This document shows positions 18,505-26,939 of a DNA stretch of 64,000 nucleotides, one piece after another (position 1 is the stretch's first letter; each line of letters opens with the position of its first letter). The notes beneath the pieces are model-generated. The model ran no database searches and had not been told where the DNA came from. It saw nothing but the letters and a program-made list of their open reading frames with translations. The stretch covers positions 87,696 to 151,695 of the forward strand of contig NZ_LZIJ01000109.1 of assembly GCF_001667115.1 (NCBI RefSeq), in the 5' to 3' direction. The translations under genes and the position numbers were made by a program. The stretch comes from Mycobacterium sp. 852002-51163_SCH5372311. Lineage in GTDB: Bacteria; Actinomycetota; Actinomycetes; Mycobacteriales; Mycobacteriaceae.

Positions 18505-19503
18505 GTGAAGGTCACCGTTCTGGTCGGTGGGGTCGGCGGCGCCCGCTTCTTGCTAGGCGTGCAGCAGCTGCTCGGTTTGGGTCAATTCGCGTCAACCGAG
18601 GAACCGAGCACCGGGCACGAGCTGACCGCCGTCGTCAACATCGGCGACGACGCCTGGATCCACGGACTGCGCATCTGCCCGGACCTGGACACCTGCATGT
18701 ACACCCTCGGCGGCGGAGTCGACCCGCAGCGCGGCTGGGGTCACCGTGACGAAACTTGGCACGCTAAGCAGGAACTGGCGCGCTACGGTGTGCAGCCCGA
18801 TTGGTTCGAGCTCGGGGACCGGGACTTGGCGACCCACCTGGTACGCACCCAGATGCTGAACGCCGGCTATCCGCTGTCGCAGATCACCGCGGCGCTGTGC
18901 GACCGCTGGCAGCCCGATGCCCGGCTGATCCCCGCCAGCGACGACCGGTGTGAGACACATGTGGTGATCACCGATCCGGCCGACGGCAATCGGCGGGCGA
19001 TCCACTTCCAGGAGTGGTGGGTGCGCTACCGCGCCCAGGTGCCCACCCACAGCTTCGCTTTCATCGGCGCCGAAAAGGCAAGCGCTGCAACCGAAGCCAC
19101 AACGGCCATCGCGGATGCCGATATCGTGTTGCTGGCGCCGTCCAACCCGGTGGTCAGCATCGGCGCCATCCTGGCCGTCCCCGGTATCCGCGCAGCGCTG
19201 CGTGCGACCACCGCCCCCGTCGTCGGCTACTCGCCGATCATCGGGGGAAAGCCGTTGCGCGGCATGGCCGATGCCTGCCTGAAAGTGATCGGGGTGGAGT
19301 CCACCGCACAGGCGGTGGGCCGGCACTACGGTGCGCGCGCCGCCACCGGGATATTGGACTGCTGGCTGGTGCACGACGACCCGGCCGACTCCGACGCCGA
19401 AATCGAGGGTGTCGCGGTGCGCTCGGTACCGCTGCTGATGAGCGACCCGAAAGCAACGGCACAAATGGTCAGCGCCGGGCTAGAACTCGCGGGCGTGGCG
19501 TGA
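18505..19503 (+). CDS. fbiA: Phosphoenolpyruvate/2-phospho-L-lactate transferase FbiA (F420 biosynthesis)
   Basis: 332 residues, CofD family. The N-terminus [20 protein letters not shown] is the nucleotide-binding start, followed by [19 protein letters not shown] and [13 protein letters not shown]. FbiA joins the EPPG/LPPG donor to Fo to make (dehydro)F420-0. GTG 18505 gives the known 331-332 length; the upstream open codons are discarded. It overlaps fbiB by 4 bp (GTGA), so the two are coupled. Confidence 0.96.
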   Translation: MKVTVLVGGVGGARFLLGVQQLLGLGQFASTEEPSTGHELTAVVNIGDDAWIHGLRICPDLDTCMYTLGGGVDPQRGWGHRDETWHAKQELARYGVQPDWFELGDRDLATHLVRTQMLNAGYPLSQITAALCDRWQPDARLIPASDDRCETHVVITDPADGNRRAIHFQEWWVRYRAQVPTHSFAFIGAEKASAATEATTAIADADIVLLAPSNPVVSIGAILAVPGIRAALRATTAPVVGYSPIIGGKPLRGMADACLKVIGVESTAQAVGRHYGARAATGILDCWLVHDDPADSDAEIEGVAVRSVPLLMSDPKATAQMVSAGLELAGVA

Positions 19504-20858
19504 CTGAACACGGCACCGGTTCGCCGGTCGAGATCCTGCCCGTCACCGGGCTTCCCGAATTCCGACCCGGCGACGACCTGGCGGCCACCATCGCGGCGGC
19601 CGCGCCCTGGCTGCGCGACGGCGATGTCGTCGTAGTCACCAGTAAGGTGGTGTCCAAGTGCGAGGGCCGGTTGGTGCCGGCGCCTGAGGATCCGGACAGC
19701 CGAGACGAATTGCGCCGCAAGTTGGTCGACGACGAGGCGGTGCGCGTGCTGGCGCGCAAAGGCCGAACCCTGATCACCGAGAACCGGCTCGGGCTGGTGC
19801 AGGCCGCCGCCGGCGTGGACGGATCCAACGTCGGCCGCGACGAACTCGCGCTGTTGCCCGTCAACCCGGACGCCAGCGCCGCCGGGCTGCGCGCCGAGTT
19901 GCGCGAGCGGCTCGGCGTCACCGTCGGCGTGGTCATCACCGACACCATGGGCCGCGCGTGGCGCAACGGCCAGACCGACGCCGCCGTCGGCTCGGCCGGC
20001 CTGGCTGTGCTGCACAACTATTCGGGTTCCGTCGACCGGCACGGCAACGAATTGGTGGTCACCGAGATCGCGGTCGCCGACGAGGTCGCCGCGGCCGCCG
20101 ATCTGGTCAAGGGAAAGTTGACCGCGTTGCCGGTGGCCGTGGTGCGCGGACTGCCCGGCCATGTGGTGACCGACGACGGCTCGACGGCCCGGCAACTGCT
20201 GCGGCCCGGCCCCGAAGACCTGTTCTGGCTCGGCACCGCCGAGGCTCTGGAGATGGGCCGGCGGCAGGCGCAGCTGCTGCGCCGGTCGGTGCGCCGGTTC
20301 AGCGACCAGCCGGTGCCCCCGGAACTGATCGAGGCCGCCGTCGCGGAGGCCCTCACCGCGCCGGCCCCCCACCACACCCGACCGGTGCGGTTTGTCTGGC
20401 TGCGCACCCCGGCCCTCCGGACCCGGCTGCTGGACCGGATGAAAAACAAGTGGCGTTCCGACCTCACCGGCGACGGCCGGCCCGCCGACTCGGTGGAACG
20501 CCGGGTGGCGCGCGGCCAGATCCTCTACGACGCGCCCGAGGTCGTCATCCCGTTCCTGGTTCCCGACGGCGCACACGCCTACCCCGATGCCGCCCGCACC
20601 GACGCCGAACACGCCATGTTCACCGTCGCGGTCGGAGCGGCCGTGCAAGCTTTGCTGGTGGCGTTGGCGGTGCGTGAAGTGGGCAGCTGCTGGATCGGCT
20701 CGACGATCTTCGCGGCCGACCTCGTCCGCGCCGAGCTTCAGCTGGCGGCCGACTGGGAGCCGTTGGGCGCCGTCGCGATCGGTTACGCCGAAGAGCCGGC
20801 CGGATTGCGAGATCCGGTGCCCTTGGATGCGCTAGCGGACCTGCTGATCCACAAGTAA
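19500..20858 (+). CDS. fbiB: F420:gamma-glutamyl ligase / dehydro-F420 reductase FbiB
   Basis: 452-residue fusion. The N-terminal half (to about 245) is the CofE ligase ([34 protein letters not shown]), adding glutamates to F420-0. The C-terminal half is an FMN nitroreductase-like domain ([13 protein letters not shown]... [10 protein letters not shown]) that reduces dehydro-F420-0. Start is GTG 19500, overlapping fbiA's stop. Confidence 0.97.
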   Translation: MTEHGTGSPVEILPVTGLPEFRPGDDLAATIAAAAPWLRDGDVVVVTSKVVSKCEGRLVPAPEDPDSRDELRRKLVDDEAVRVLARKGRTLITENRLGLVQAAAGVDGSNVGRDELALLPVNPDASAAGLRAELRERLGVTVGVVITDTMGRAWRNGQTDAAVGSAGLAVLHNYSGSVDRHGNELVVTEIAVADEVAAAADLVKGKLTALPVAVVRGLPGHVVTDDGSTARQLLRPGPEDLFWLGTAEALEMGRRQAQLLRRSVRRFSDQPVPPELIEAAVAEALTAPAPHHTRPVRFVWLRTPALRTRLLDRMKNKWRSDLTGDGRPADSVERRVARGQILYDAPEVVIPFLVPDGAHAYPDAARTDAEHAMFTVAVGAAVQALLVALAVREVGSCWIGSTIFAADLVRAELQLAADWEPLGAVAIGYAEEPAGLRDPVPLDALADLLIHK

Positions 20859-20874
20859 GGCGATACTTGATCCC

Positions 20875-22452
20875 ATGCGGACGTTCGCGGGCAAGGCGGC
20901 GGCGTCCGCTGACAAGATCCGCGGCGGCTACTACACGCCTGCGCCCGTCGCCCGGTTCCTGGCCCGCTGGGTACGGCAGGCCGGTCCGCGAATCCTCGAG
21001 CCGTCCTGCGGCGACGGCGCAGTCCTTCGTGAGCTGGCCGCGCTGAGCGGCGAAGTCCGCGGCGTGGAACTGGTGGCGGACGAGGCCGCGAAGTCGCGGG
21101 CCTTCGCTCCGGTCGACGCGGCGAACCTGTTCACCTGGGTGCGCGACGCCGGCGTCGGCAGCTGGGACGGGGTCGCGGGCAATCCGCCCTACATCCGGTT
21201 CGGCAATTGGCCGTCAGAGCAGCGCGAGCCGGCCCTGGAGCTGATGCGCGGCGTCGGGCTCAACCCGACCAAGCTGACCAATGCCTGGGTCCCGTTCGTC
21301 GTCGCCAGCACGGTGCTGGTGCGCGACGGCGGCCGGGTGGGCCTGGTGCTGCCCGCCGAGTTGCTCCAGGTCGGCTATGCCGCACAGCTGCGCGACTTTC
21401 TGGTCAGCCGCTTCGCCGAGATCACGCTGCTGACCTTCCAACGGCTGGTGTTCGACGGCATCCTGCAGGAAGTGGTGCTGTTCTGCGGGCTCGCCGGTCC
21501 CGGACCCGCACAGATCCGCACGGTCAGCCTGGGCGATGCCGACGCCCTCGCACACGCCGACCTGGACGTCGCCCGGGCTCCCGCCCTGTTGCACGAAAAG
21601 GAGAAGTGGACCAAGTATTTCCTGCGTCCCGCCGAGATCGAGCTATTGCGGACGCTCAGGTCATCCGGCGTCATGGCGCGGCTGGGCGATGTGGCCGAGG
21701 TCGACGTCGGCATCGTGACGGGCCGCAACAGCTTCTTCACCTTCACCGATGCGCAGGCCCGCACGCTCGGGCTGACCGAGCATTGCGTACCGCTCGTCTC
21801 CCGCAGCTCCCAGCTGAGCGGCCTCGTGTACGACGCCGACTGCCGCATCGGCGACGTCGCCGTCAATCACCGGACCTGGCTACTCGACGCACCGCACCAA
21901 CCGACCGACCCGGCACTCGTCGCACACATCCGCGCCGGCGAGGCCGCCGGCGTGCACCGCGGTTACAAGTGCTCGATCCGCAAGCCGTGGTGGAGCACGC
22001 CGTCGCTGTGGATTCCGGACCTGTTCCTGCTGCGCCAGATCCACTTGGCACCCCGCCTGACCGTCAACGCCACCGCGGCAACCTGCACCGATACCGTCCA
22101 CCGCGTCAGGATTAGCCGGCAATTCGATCCGGCCGCACTTGCCACGGTTTTCCACAACAGCGCGACGTTCGCCTTCGCCGAGATCATGGGCCGCAGCTAC
22201 GGCGGTGGCATCTTGGAGCTGGAACCCGCCGAAGCCGAGCAGCTGCCCATTGCCCCGCCGGACTATGCCAGCGCCGAACTGGCCCAGGACGTGGATCTGC
22301 TGCTGAAGGCCAACGAAACCGAAAAGGCGCTCGACCTGGTGGATGCCCGGGTGCTTGTCGACGGTTTGGGCTTGTCGCGCGACGTCGTGGCGCAATGCCG
22401 ATCGGCGTGGGCGGCGCTGCGGGATCGCCGGACCCGGCGGGGATCGCGGTGA
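20875..22452 (+). CDS. mamA: DNA N6-adenine methyltransferase MamA
   Basis: 525 residues, Rv3263-like. The SAM motif is LEPSCGDGAVLREL (about residues 41-54) and the catalytic motif NPPYIRF (about 103), typical of type IIG/gamma-like adenine methylases with a fused target-recognition half. In M. tuberculosis MamA methylates CTGGAG and affects promoters whose -10 overlaps the site. No restriction gene lies beside it, consistent with an orphan methylase. It overlaps the Nudix gene by 4 bp. Confidence 0.92.
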   Translation: MRTFAGKAAASADKIRGGYYTPAPVARFLARWVRQAGPRILEPSCGDGAVLRELAALSGEVRGVELVADEAAKSRAFAPVDAANLFTWVRDAGVGSWDGVAGNPPYIRFGNWPSEQREPALELMRGVGLNPTKLTNAWVPFVVASTVLVRDGGRVGLVLPAELLQVGYAAQLRDFLVSRFAEITLLTFQRLVFDGILQEVVLFCGLAGPGPAQIRTVSLGDADALAHADLDVARAPALLHEKEKWTKYFLRPAEIELLRTLRSSGVMARLGDVAEVDVGIVTGRNSFFTFTDAQARTLGLTEHCVPLVSRSSQLSGLVYDADCRIGDVAVNHRTWLLDAPHQPTDPALVAHIRAGEAAGVHRGYKCSIRKPWWSTPSLWIPDLFLLRQIHLAPRLTVNATAATCTDTVHRVRISRQFDPAALATVFHNSATFAFAEIMGRSYGGGILELEPAEAEQLPIAPPDYASAELAQDVDLLLKANETEKALDLVDARVLVDGLGLSRDVVAQCRSAWAALRDRRTRRGSR

Positions 22453-23051
22453 GCGTCCGGGAGTCCACGATCGCGACCTTGACGCGGTGGCAGGCGCCCG
22501 ACCCGGCCCAGGACTCGTTGCGGCAGGCAGTGCTGGCGTTCGTGCTGGCCCGCGACGACGCCTGCCTTCGTGAATGCGTGCCGGGCCACATCACCGCTTC
22601 GGCACTGGTGCTCGACGACAGCGGCGCTCAGGTGTTGCTCACCCTGCATCCGCGCCTGGGTCGCTGGGTACAGCTGGGCGGGCATTGCGAGGAGGACGAC
22701 GACGACATCGTCGCCGCGGCGTTGCGCGAGGCCACCGAGGAATCCGGGGTGGCCGGTCTGCGCATCGCGCCCGAGCTGGCCGCCATCCATGTCCATCCGG
22801 TCACCTGCTCACTCGGCGTACCGACCCGCCATCTGGATTTGCAGTTCGTCGCCCAGGCACCGGCCGGCGCGCAGATCGCGCTCAGCGACGAGTCCGACGA
22901 CTTGCGATGGTGGCCGGCCGACGCCCTGCCGTCCGGCACCGATCACGCGCTGCGGTACCTGGTGCAGCGGGCGACGAGATCGACACCAGCGCGGGGAATT
23001 GCGAGTGGACGCCACGCTAACGTCGATCTGGGCGATAGCCGCGACGAATGA
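22449..23051 (+). CDS. Nudix hydrolase
   Basis: 200 residues. The Nudix helix lies at GGHCEEDDDDIVAAALREATEESG, split as GGHCEE, then DDDD, then LREATEESG. The REATEE core is intact, and spacing from the Gly is one residue longer than the textbook box, as in many mycobacterial members. Substrate unknown. The start GTG 22449 overlaps the mamA stop (GTGA). Its last ~22 residues are encoded by a 54-bp repeat copy, so the original C-terminus may have been different. I do not recall this gene at the H37Rv position. Confidence 0.88.
   Translation: MSVRESTIATLTRWQAPDPAQDSLRQAVLAFVLARDDACLRECVPGHITASALVLDDSGAQVLLTLHPRLGRWVQLGGHCEEDDDDIVAAALREATEESGVAGLRIAPELAAIHVHPVTCSLGVPTRHLDLQFVAQAPAGAQIALSDESDDLRWWPADALPSGTDHALRYLVQRATRSTPARGIASGRHANVDLGDSRDE
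22976..23029. repeat. 54-bp inverted-repeat element, copy A
   Basis: Starts gagatcgacaccagcgcgg and ends cgctaacgtcgatct; 15-bp imperfect arms (12 of 15 paired). It matches copy B (23908-23961) at about 47 of 54 positions in the same orientation. It supplies the C-terminal codons of the Nudix gene and the stop codon of the DUF559 gene. Confidence 0.93.
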
Positions 23052-23877
23052 GCGCTTGATACACCCGTCTGACCACATCATCCGGCCGATGTTCGGCGAC
23101 CACTCGGATCGTGATCCAGCCCTTGTCCTGAACTTTGGCGTTTCGATTGATGTCGTTGACATAGCGTCGACGGTCGGTGCGGTGCTGGTCGCCGTCGTAC
23201 TCCGCGGCGACCTGGAAGTGTTCCCAACCCATGTCGAGCACACCCACCAAATACCAACCGTCCACGACGGGTATCTGTGTGGTCGGCTTGGGCAAACCGG
23301 CGTCGATGAGCAATAGCCGCAACCAGGTTTCGCGGGGCGACGCGGCGCCACCATCCACCAGCGGCAGTAACTCCTCAAGCTGCCGCAGACCTCGCGCGCC
23401 CCGGTAGCGCTTGGCCAACACCCCGACGTCTTCTGCGGAAAACGGCGTGGCTCGCATCAGCGCGTCGAGTCGTTCCAATGCCTGGCCGCGCGGCAAATGA
23501 CGACCGAGGTCGTAGGCGGTGCGCGCGACTGTCGTGACAGGAAGGCGCCGTCGCCACGTGACCTCGTCGGACCCGAGGGTCTCGTTGCGCACCACCAGCC
23601 CAGCTTGCGGCCGAGCGCTTTTCGCGACGAGTTCGACGGGCGTGTCGGCGTCCACCCATTGCGCTCCATGCAGCGCGGAGGCTGCGGCACCCGCCACGAC
23701 CGCGCGCCGACGCGACCAGAGCCACGCGCCGAGCATGCGATCGTTCAGCGACGGTGCAGCCGACTTGGGCACGTACACGTCGCGAAATATCGGCCGATAC
23801 CAACGTCGGAGCTGATGCTCGGTCAGCTCACCTGAATCGACGGCATCGCTGCCATGAATACTTCGGCCATGCGGCAC
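23017..23877 (-). CDS. DUF559 / AbiEi-antitoxin-like domain protein
   Basis: 286 residues from GTG 23877. The N-terminal winged-helix-like part (ELTEHQLRRWYRPIFRDVYV) is of the AbiEi antitoxin kind; the C-terminal part (EYDGDQHRTDRRRYVNDINR) has the D-x-QH pattern of Vsr/DUF559 endonuclease-fold proteins. Such genes are frequent, variable accessory genes in mycobacteria. An ATG at 23870 (MAEVF...) lies one frame off, suggesting a 1-nt deletion at the N-terminus (see findings). Bounded by two 54-bp repeats and absent from this site in H37Rv as I recall it. Confidence 0.75.
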   Translation of the reverse strand: MPHGRSIHGSDAVDSGELTEHQLRRWYRPIFRDVYVPKSAAPSLNDRMLGAWLWSRRRAVVAGAAASALHGAQWVDADTPVELVAKSARPQAGLVVRNETLGSDEVTWRRRLPVTTVARTAYDLGRHLPRGQALERLDALMRATPFSAEDVGVLAKRYRGARGLRQLEELLPLVDGGAASPRETWLRLLLIDAGLPKPTTQIPVVDGWYLVGVLDMGWEHFQVAAEYDGDQHRTDRRRYVNDINRNAKVQDKGWITIRVVAEHRPDDVVRRVYQALIRRGYRPDRR

Positions 23878-23907
23878 ATCGTGATCCGCGGTACCGACAC
23901 CTCCGTC

Positions 23908-23961
23908 GAGATCGACGCCAGCGCGGAAAAGATCGAGTGGACGCCACGCTAGCGTCGATCT
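23908..23961. repeat. 54-bp inverted-repeat element, copy B
   Basis: Starts gagatcgacgccagcgcgg and ends cgctagcgtcgatct; the 15-bp arms pair at 14 of 15 positions around a ~23-nt loop. Lies just upstream of the DUF559 gene, 30 bp from the manB stop. Confidence 0.93.
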
Positions 23962-23991
23962 CGACGAAGGCAACAGCTAGACGAAGGCGAC

Positions 23992-25065
23992 TCAGACGTC
24001 GGACGAATACCGGATGCCGCCGTCGGGGATGGAGACACCCGGCCACACCCGGGCGCCGCGTAGCAGCTCACAACGGGCACCGATGTCGGCGCCGTCGCCG
24101 ATCACGCCGTCGCGGATCAGCGCCCGCGGACCGATGCGCACACCGAAGCCGACGATCGAGCGCTCGATCACGCTGCCCGCCTCGACCTTCGCGCCGTCGA
24201 AGATCACCGCGCCGTCCAGCCGGACGCCGGGGCCGATCTCGGCGCCCCGCCCGACGACGGTCCCGCCGATCAGCACCGCACCGGGAGCCACCGCCGCGCC
24301 GTCGTGCACCCACTGCTCGCCGCGATGGCCGCCCATGGCCGGTGACGGCGCGATCCCGCGCACCAGATCCGCCGATCCGCGCACGAAGTCTTCCGGTGTG
24401 CCCATGTCGCGCCAATAGCTGGCGTCGACGTAACCGCAGATCGTGATGTGTATGTCGGAGAGCAGCATCGGGAACACCTCGCGTTCCACCGACACCTCTC
24501 GGCCCCGCGGTATCCGGTCGATGATGTGGCGCTTGAAGACGTAGCAGCCGGCGTTGATCTGATCGGTCGGCGGGTCCTGGGTCTTCTCCAGGAATGCGGT
24601 GACGCGGCCGTCCGCGGTGGGGACGCAGCCGAACGCCCGCGGGTCGCCCACTCGCACCAGGTGCAGGGTGACGTCGGCCTGTTCGGCCCGGTGGAACTCC
24701 AGCAGCTCGCCCAAGTCGGCGCCGGAGAGCACGTCGCCGTTGAACACCATCACGGTGTCGTGCCGCAGCTTGTCGGCCACGTTGGCGATGCCGCCACCGG
24801 TGCCCAGCGGCTGCTCCTCGGTCACGTAGTCGATCTCCAGGCCCAGCTTCGACCCGTCGCCGAACTCGGCCTCGAACACCGCGGCCTTATACGACGTGCT
24901 GAGGATCACGTGCTCGATGCCGGCGGCCGCGATCCGCGACAACAAATGGGTGAGAAAAGGCATCCCGGCGGTGGGCAGCATCGGCTTGGGCGCCGATAGC
25001 GTCAGCGGCCGCAGCCGGGTGCCCTTACCGCCGACCAGCACCACCGCGTCGACCGGGGTAGTCAA
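23992..25065 (-). CDS. manB: Mannose-1-phosphate guanylyltransferase
   Basis: 357 residues, Rv3264c (named manB/rmlA2 there; manC elsewhere). The N-terminal nucleotidyltransferase has GGKGTRLRPLT, the FNGDVLSG metal site and NAGCYVF. The C-terminal part is a left-handed beta-helix of hexapeptide repeats (GAVLIGG, GRGAEIGPG, GAVIFDGAKVEAG). It makes GDP-mannose. The start is TTG 25065 with an AAGGGCGGGA ribosome site; wbbL1 stops 1 bp upstream. Confidence 0.95.
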   Translation of the reverse strand: MTTPVDAVVLVGGKGTRLRPLTLSAPKPMLPTAGMPFLTHLLSRIAAAGIEHVILSTSYKAAVFEAEFGDGSKLGLEIDYVTEEQPLGTGGGIANVADKLRHDTVMVFNGDVLSGADLGELLEFHRAEQADVTLHLVRVGDPRAFGCVPTADGRVTAFLEKTQDPPTDQINAGCYVFKRHIIDRIPRGREVSVEREVFPMLLSDIHITICGYVDASYWRDMGTPEDFVRGSADLVRGIAPSPAMGGHRGEQWVHDGAAVAPGAVLIGGTVVGRGAEIGPGVRLDGAVIFDGAKVEAGSVIERSIVGFGVRIGPRALIRDGVIGDGADIGARCELLRGARVWPGVSIPDGGIRYSSDV

Positions 25066-25066
25066 C

Positions 25067-25951
25067 TCAATCCCGCCCTTCTCCGAGCTTGAGCAGTCTG
25101 CGACGCGAACTGCGCACCATCAAACGGGAGCGCACCGCCAGCGATCCCCGCAGCACCCAGCGCAACGGCGCCCGCCACCAACCGGGATGCCGATCGGCCA
25201 GGAAAATGTAGGTGCTCTTGTGGTGCGCGGTCAGGTGGCTTGCCGGGTCGCGGCCGGTGGAGTGGCCCTTGTGATGCAGCACTTCGGCGGACGGAACGTA
25301 CACACTCAGCCAGCCGGCCCTGCCGAGCCGGTCGCCGAGGTCGACGTCCTCCATATACATGAAGTAGCGCTCGTCGAAACCGCCGATTTCGGTGAAGGCG
25401 GACCGGCGCACCAGCAGGCACGATCCCGACAGCCAGCCCACCACGCGTTCGCTGGGCTCGAGCCGCTCCTGGCGGTAGGCCGCCGTCCACGGATTGCCCG
25501 GCCAGACCGGCCCGAGCAGCGCGTGCATGCCGCCCCGGATCAGGCTGGGCAGGTGGCGCGCCGACGGGTACACCGACCCGTCGGGGTCACGGATCAGCGG
25601 TCCGAGCGCCCCGGCCCCCGGCCAGCGGGTCGCGGCGTCCAACAGGGCGTCGATGCTGCCCGGTCCCCACTGCACGTCGGGGTTGGCCACGATCACCCAC
25701 TCGTCATCGCTGTCGAGTTGCGCGATGGCGCGATTCGCGGCGGTTCCATACCCGAGGTTGCCTCCGGTCTCGAACAGCCGCACGTTGTCGTAGCGCTCGA
25801 TCGCGGCCTGCGGTGCCCCGTCGGTGGACCCGTTGTCGGCCATCACCACGCTCACCGGACGCTCGGTGGCCAGCGACAACGAAGCCAGGAACCGCTCCAG
25901 ATGGGGTCCCGGCGAGTAGGTCACCGTCACGACCGGCAGCACGTCAGTCAC
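25067..25951 (-). CDS. wbbL: Rhamnosyltransferase WbbL1
   Basis: 294-residue GT2 glycosyltransferase that adds rhamnose to decaprenyl-PP-GlcNAc, completing the linker unit of arabinogalactan; essential in mycobacteria. Motifs: ADNGSTDG, the DxD-like NPDVQWGP and YMEDVDLGDRLG. The C-terminus is basic (RSRLMVRSSRRRLLKLGEG), suiting a membrane-peripheral enzyme. GTG 25951 was chosen because upstream codons read through the end of rmlD; overlap with rmlD is 8 bp. Confidence 0.95.
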   Translation of the reverse strand: MTDVLPVVTVTYSPGPHLERFLASLSLATERPVSVVMADNGSTDGAPQAAIERYDNVRLFETGGNLGYGTAANRAIAQLDSDDEWVIVANPDVQWGPGSIDALLDAATRWPGAGALGPLIRDPDGSVYPSARHLPSLIRGGMHALLGPVWPGNPWTAAYRQERLEPSERVVGWLSGSCLLVRRSAFTEIGGFDERYFMYMEDVDLGDRLGRAGWLSVYVPSAEVLHHKGHSTGRDPASHLTAHHKSTYIFLADRHPGWWRAPLRWVLRGSLAVRSRLMVRSSRRRLLKLGEGRD

Positions 25952-26849
25952 GCGTAGAGGGTAACGGTCGTTCGACACAGGCGCGGCTGTGACTTGCTGC
26001 CAGTGCAGCGACAAGTGCACTGCGCCAGGGTCTTAACGGCGTCAGGCCCGCCTCGGCGGACTCCCGGCTGCCCAGCGCGGAGTAGTGCGGGCGGGGCGCC
26101 GGCCGCGGAAATTGCGCGGTGCTGACCGGCCGCACCCGCTGCGGATCGGCGCCGCATTCTTCGAACACCGCGCGGGTCTGCTCGAATCGGGATACCGCGC
26201 CCTGGTTGGCGGCGTGCAGGATGGGCCCCCGCGCGCGACCGTCTGCCACCTCGAGCACCGCGTCGGCCAGGTCGGCGACATAGGTCGGCGAGCCGATCTG
26301 GTCGTCGACCACGTCCACCGGCCCTTCATCGGCGGCCAGCCGGCGCATCACGGCGACGAAGTCCTTGCCGTTGCCGCCGGTGTAGAGCCACGCGGTCCGC
26401 ACCACAATCCCATCCGGCAGCGCTGCCAGCACCGCCTTTTCGCCGGCCAGCTTGCTGCACGCGTACACACCCTGCGGCGCGGTGTCATCGCTCGGCTCAT
26501 ACGGGTGTGGGTCGGACCCCGCCGGCTGCGCGCCGAACACAAAGTCGGTGGAGATGTGAATCAGCCGCGCTCCGGCGCGTGCGCAGGCCCGCGCGATGAG
26601 TTCGGGGCCTTCGGCGTTCACCGCGAAGGCGCCGGCTTCATCGCTCTCGGCAGCGTCGACGTTCGTGTAGGCCGCGCAATTGACCACCACGTCGCCACGC
26701 TGTACGAACCGCTGCGCAGCGCCCGCGTCGGTCACGTCCCAGTCCGACGACGTCAGCGCCACCACATCGCGGCCCTGGTGAGCAGCCCGTGCCGCCAAAC
26801 GACTGCCCAGCTGTCCGCTGGCGCCGGTGATCACGAGCCGTTCTGACAT
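25944..26849 (-). CDS. rmlD: dTDP-4-dehydrorhamnose reductase RmlD
   Basis: 301 residues, short-chain dehydrogenase fold. NADPH motif GASGQLGSRLA, catalytic STDFVFG and YACSKLAGEK (YxxxK). It is the last step to dTDP-rhamnose, the donor used by WbbL1 next to it. The frame is open far upstream but ATG 26849 (MSERLVITGASG) gives the family length. A near-consensus CAGACT lies 7 nt before the ATG. Confidence 0.96.
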   Translation of the reverse strand: MSERLVITGASGQLGSRLAARAAHQGRDVVALTSSDWDVTDAGAAQRFVQRGDVVVNCAAYTNVDAAESDEAGAFAVNAEGPELIARACARAGARLIHISTDFVFGAQPAGSDPHPYEPSDDTAPQGVYACSKLAGEKAVLAALPDGIVVRTAWLYTGGNGKDFVAVMRRLAADEGPVDVVDDQIGSPTYVADLADAVLEVADGRARGPILHAANQGAVSRFEQTRAVFEECGADPQRVRPVSTAQFPRPAPRPHYSALGSRESAEAGLTPLRPWRSALVAALAASHSRACVERPLPSTRD

Positions 26850-26927
26850 GTGTTCGAGTCTGGCATGCCGGACGCGTGCCTCGGGCACGCCGGGGGTTAG
26901 CTTCCCGCCAAGCGGGTGTGTCGCAAG

Positions 26928-26933
26928 TAACCT
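26928..26933 (+). promoter_or_regulatory. -10 hexamer, leaderless promoter of lcp1
   Basis: TAACCT ends 6 nt before ATG 26940; an in-frame GTG lies directly before the ATG. Confidence 0.6.
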
Positions 26934-26939
26934 ATTGTG

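Noticed and set aside
20875..22452. Restriction-modification system around mamA
   Set aside because: No endonuclease gene beside it; the DUF559 protein is of another family and separately bounded by repeats.
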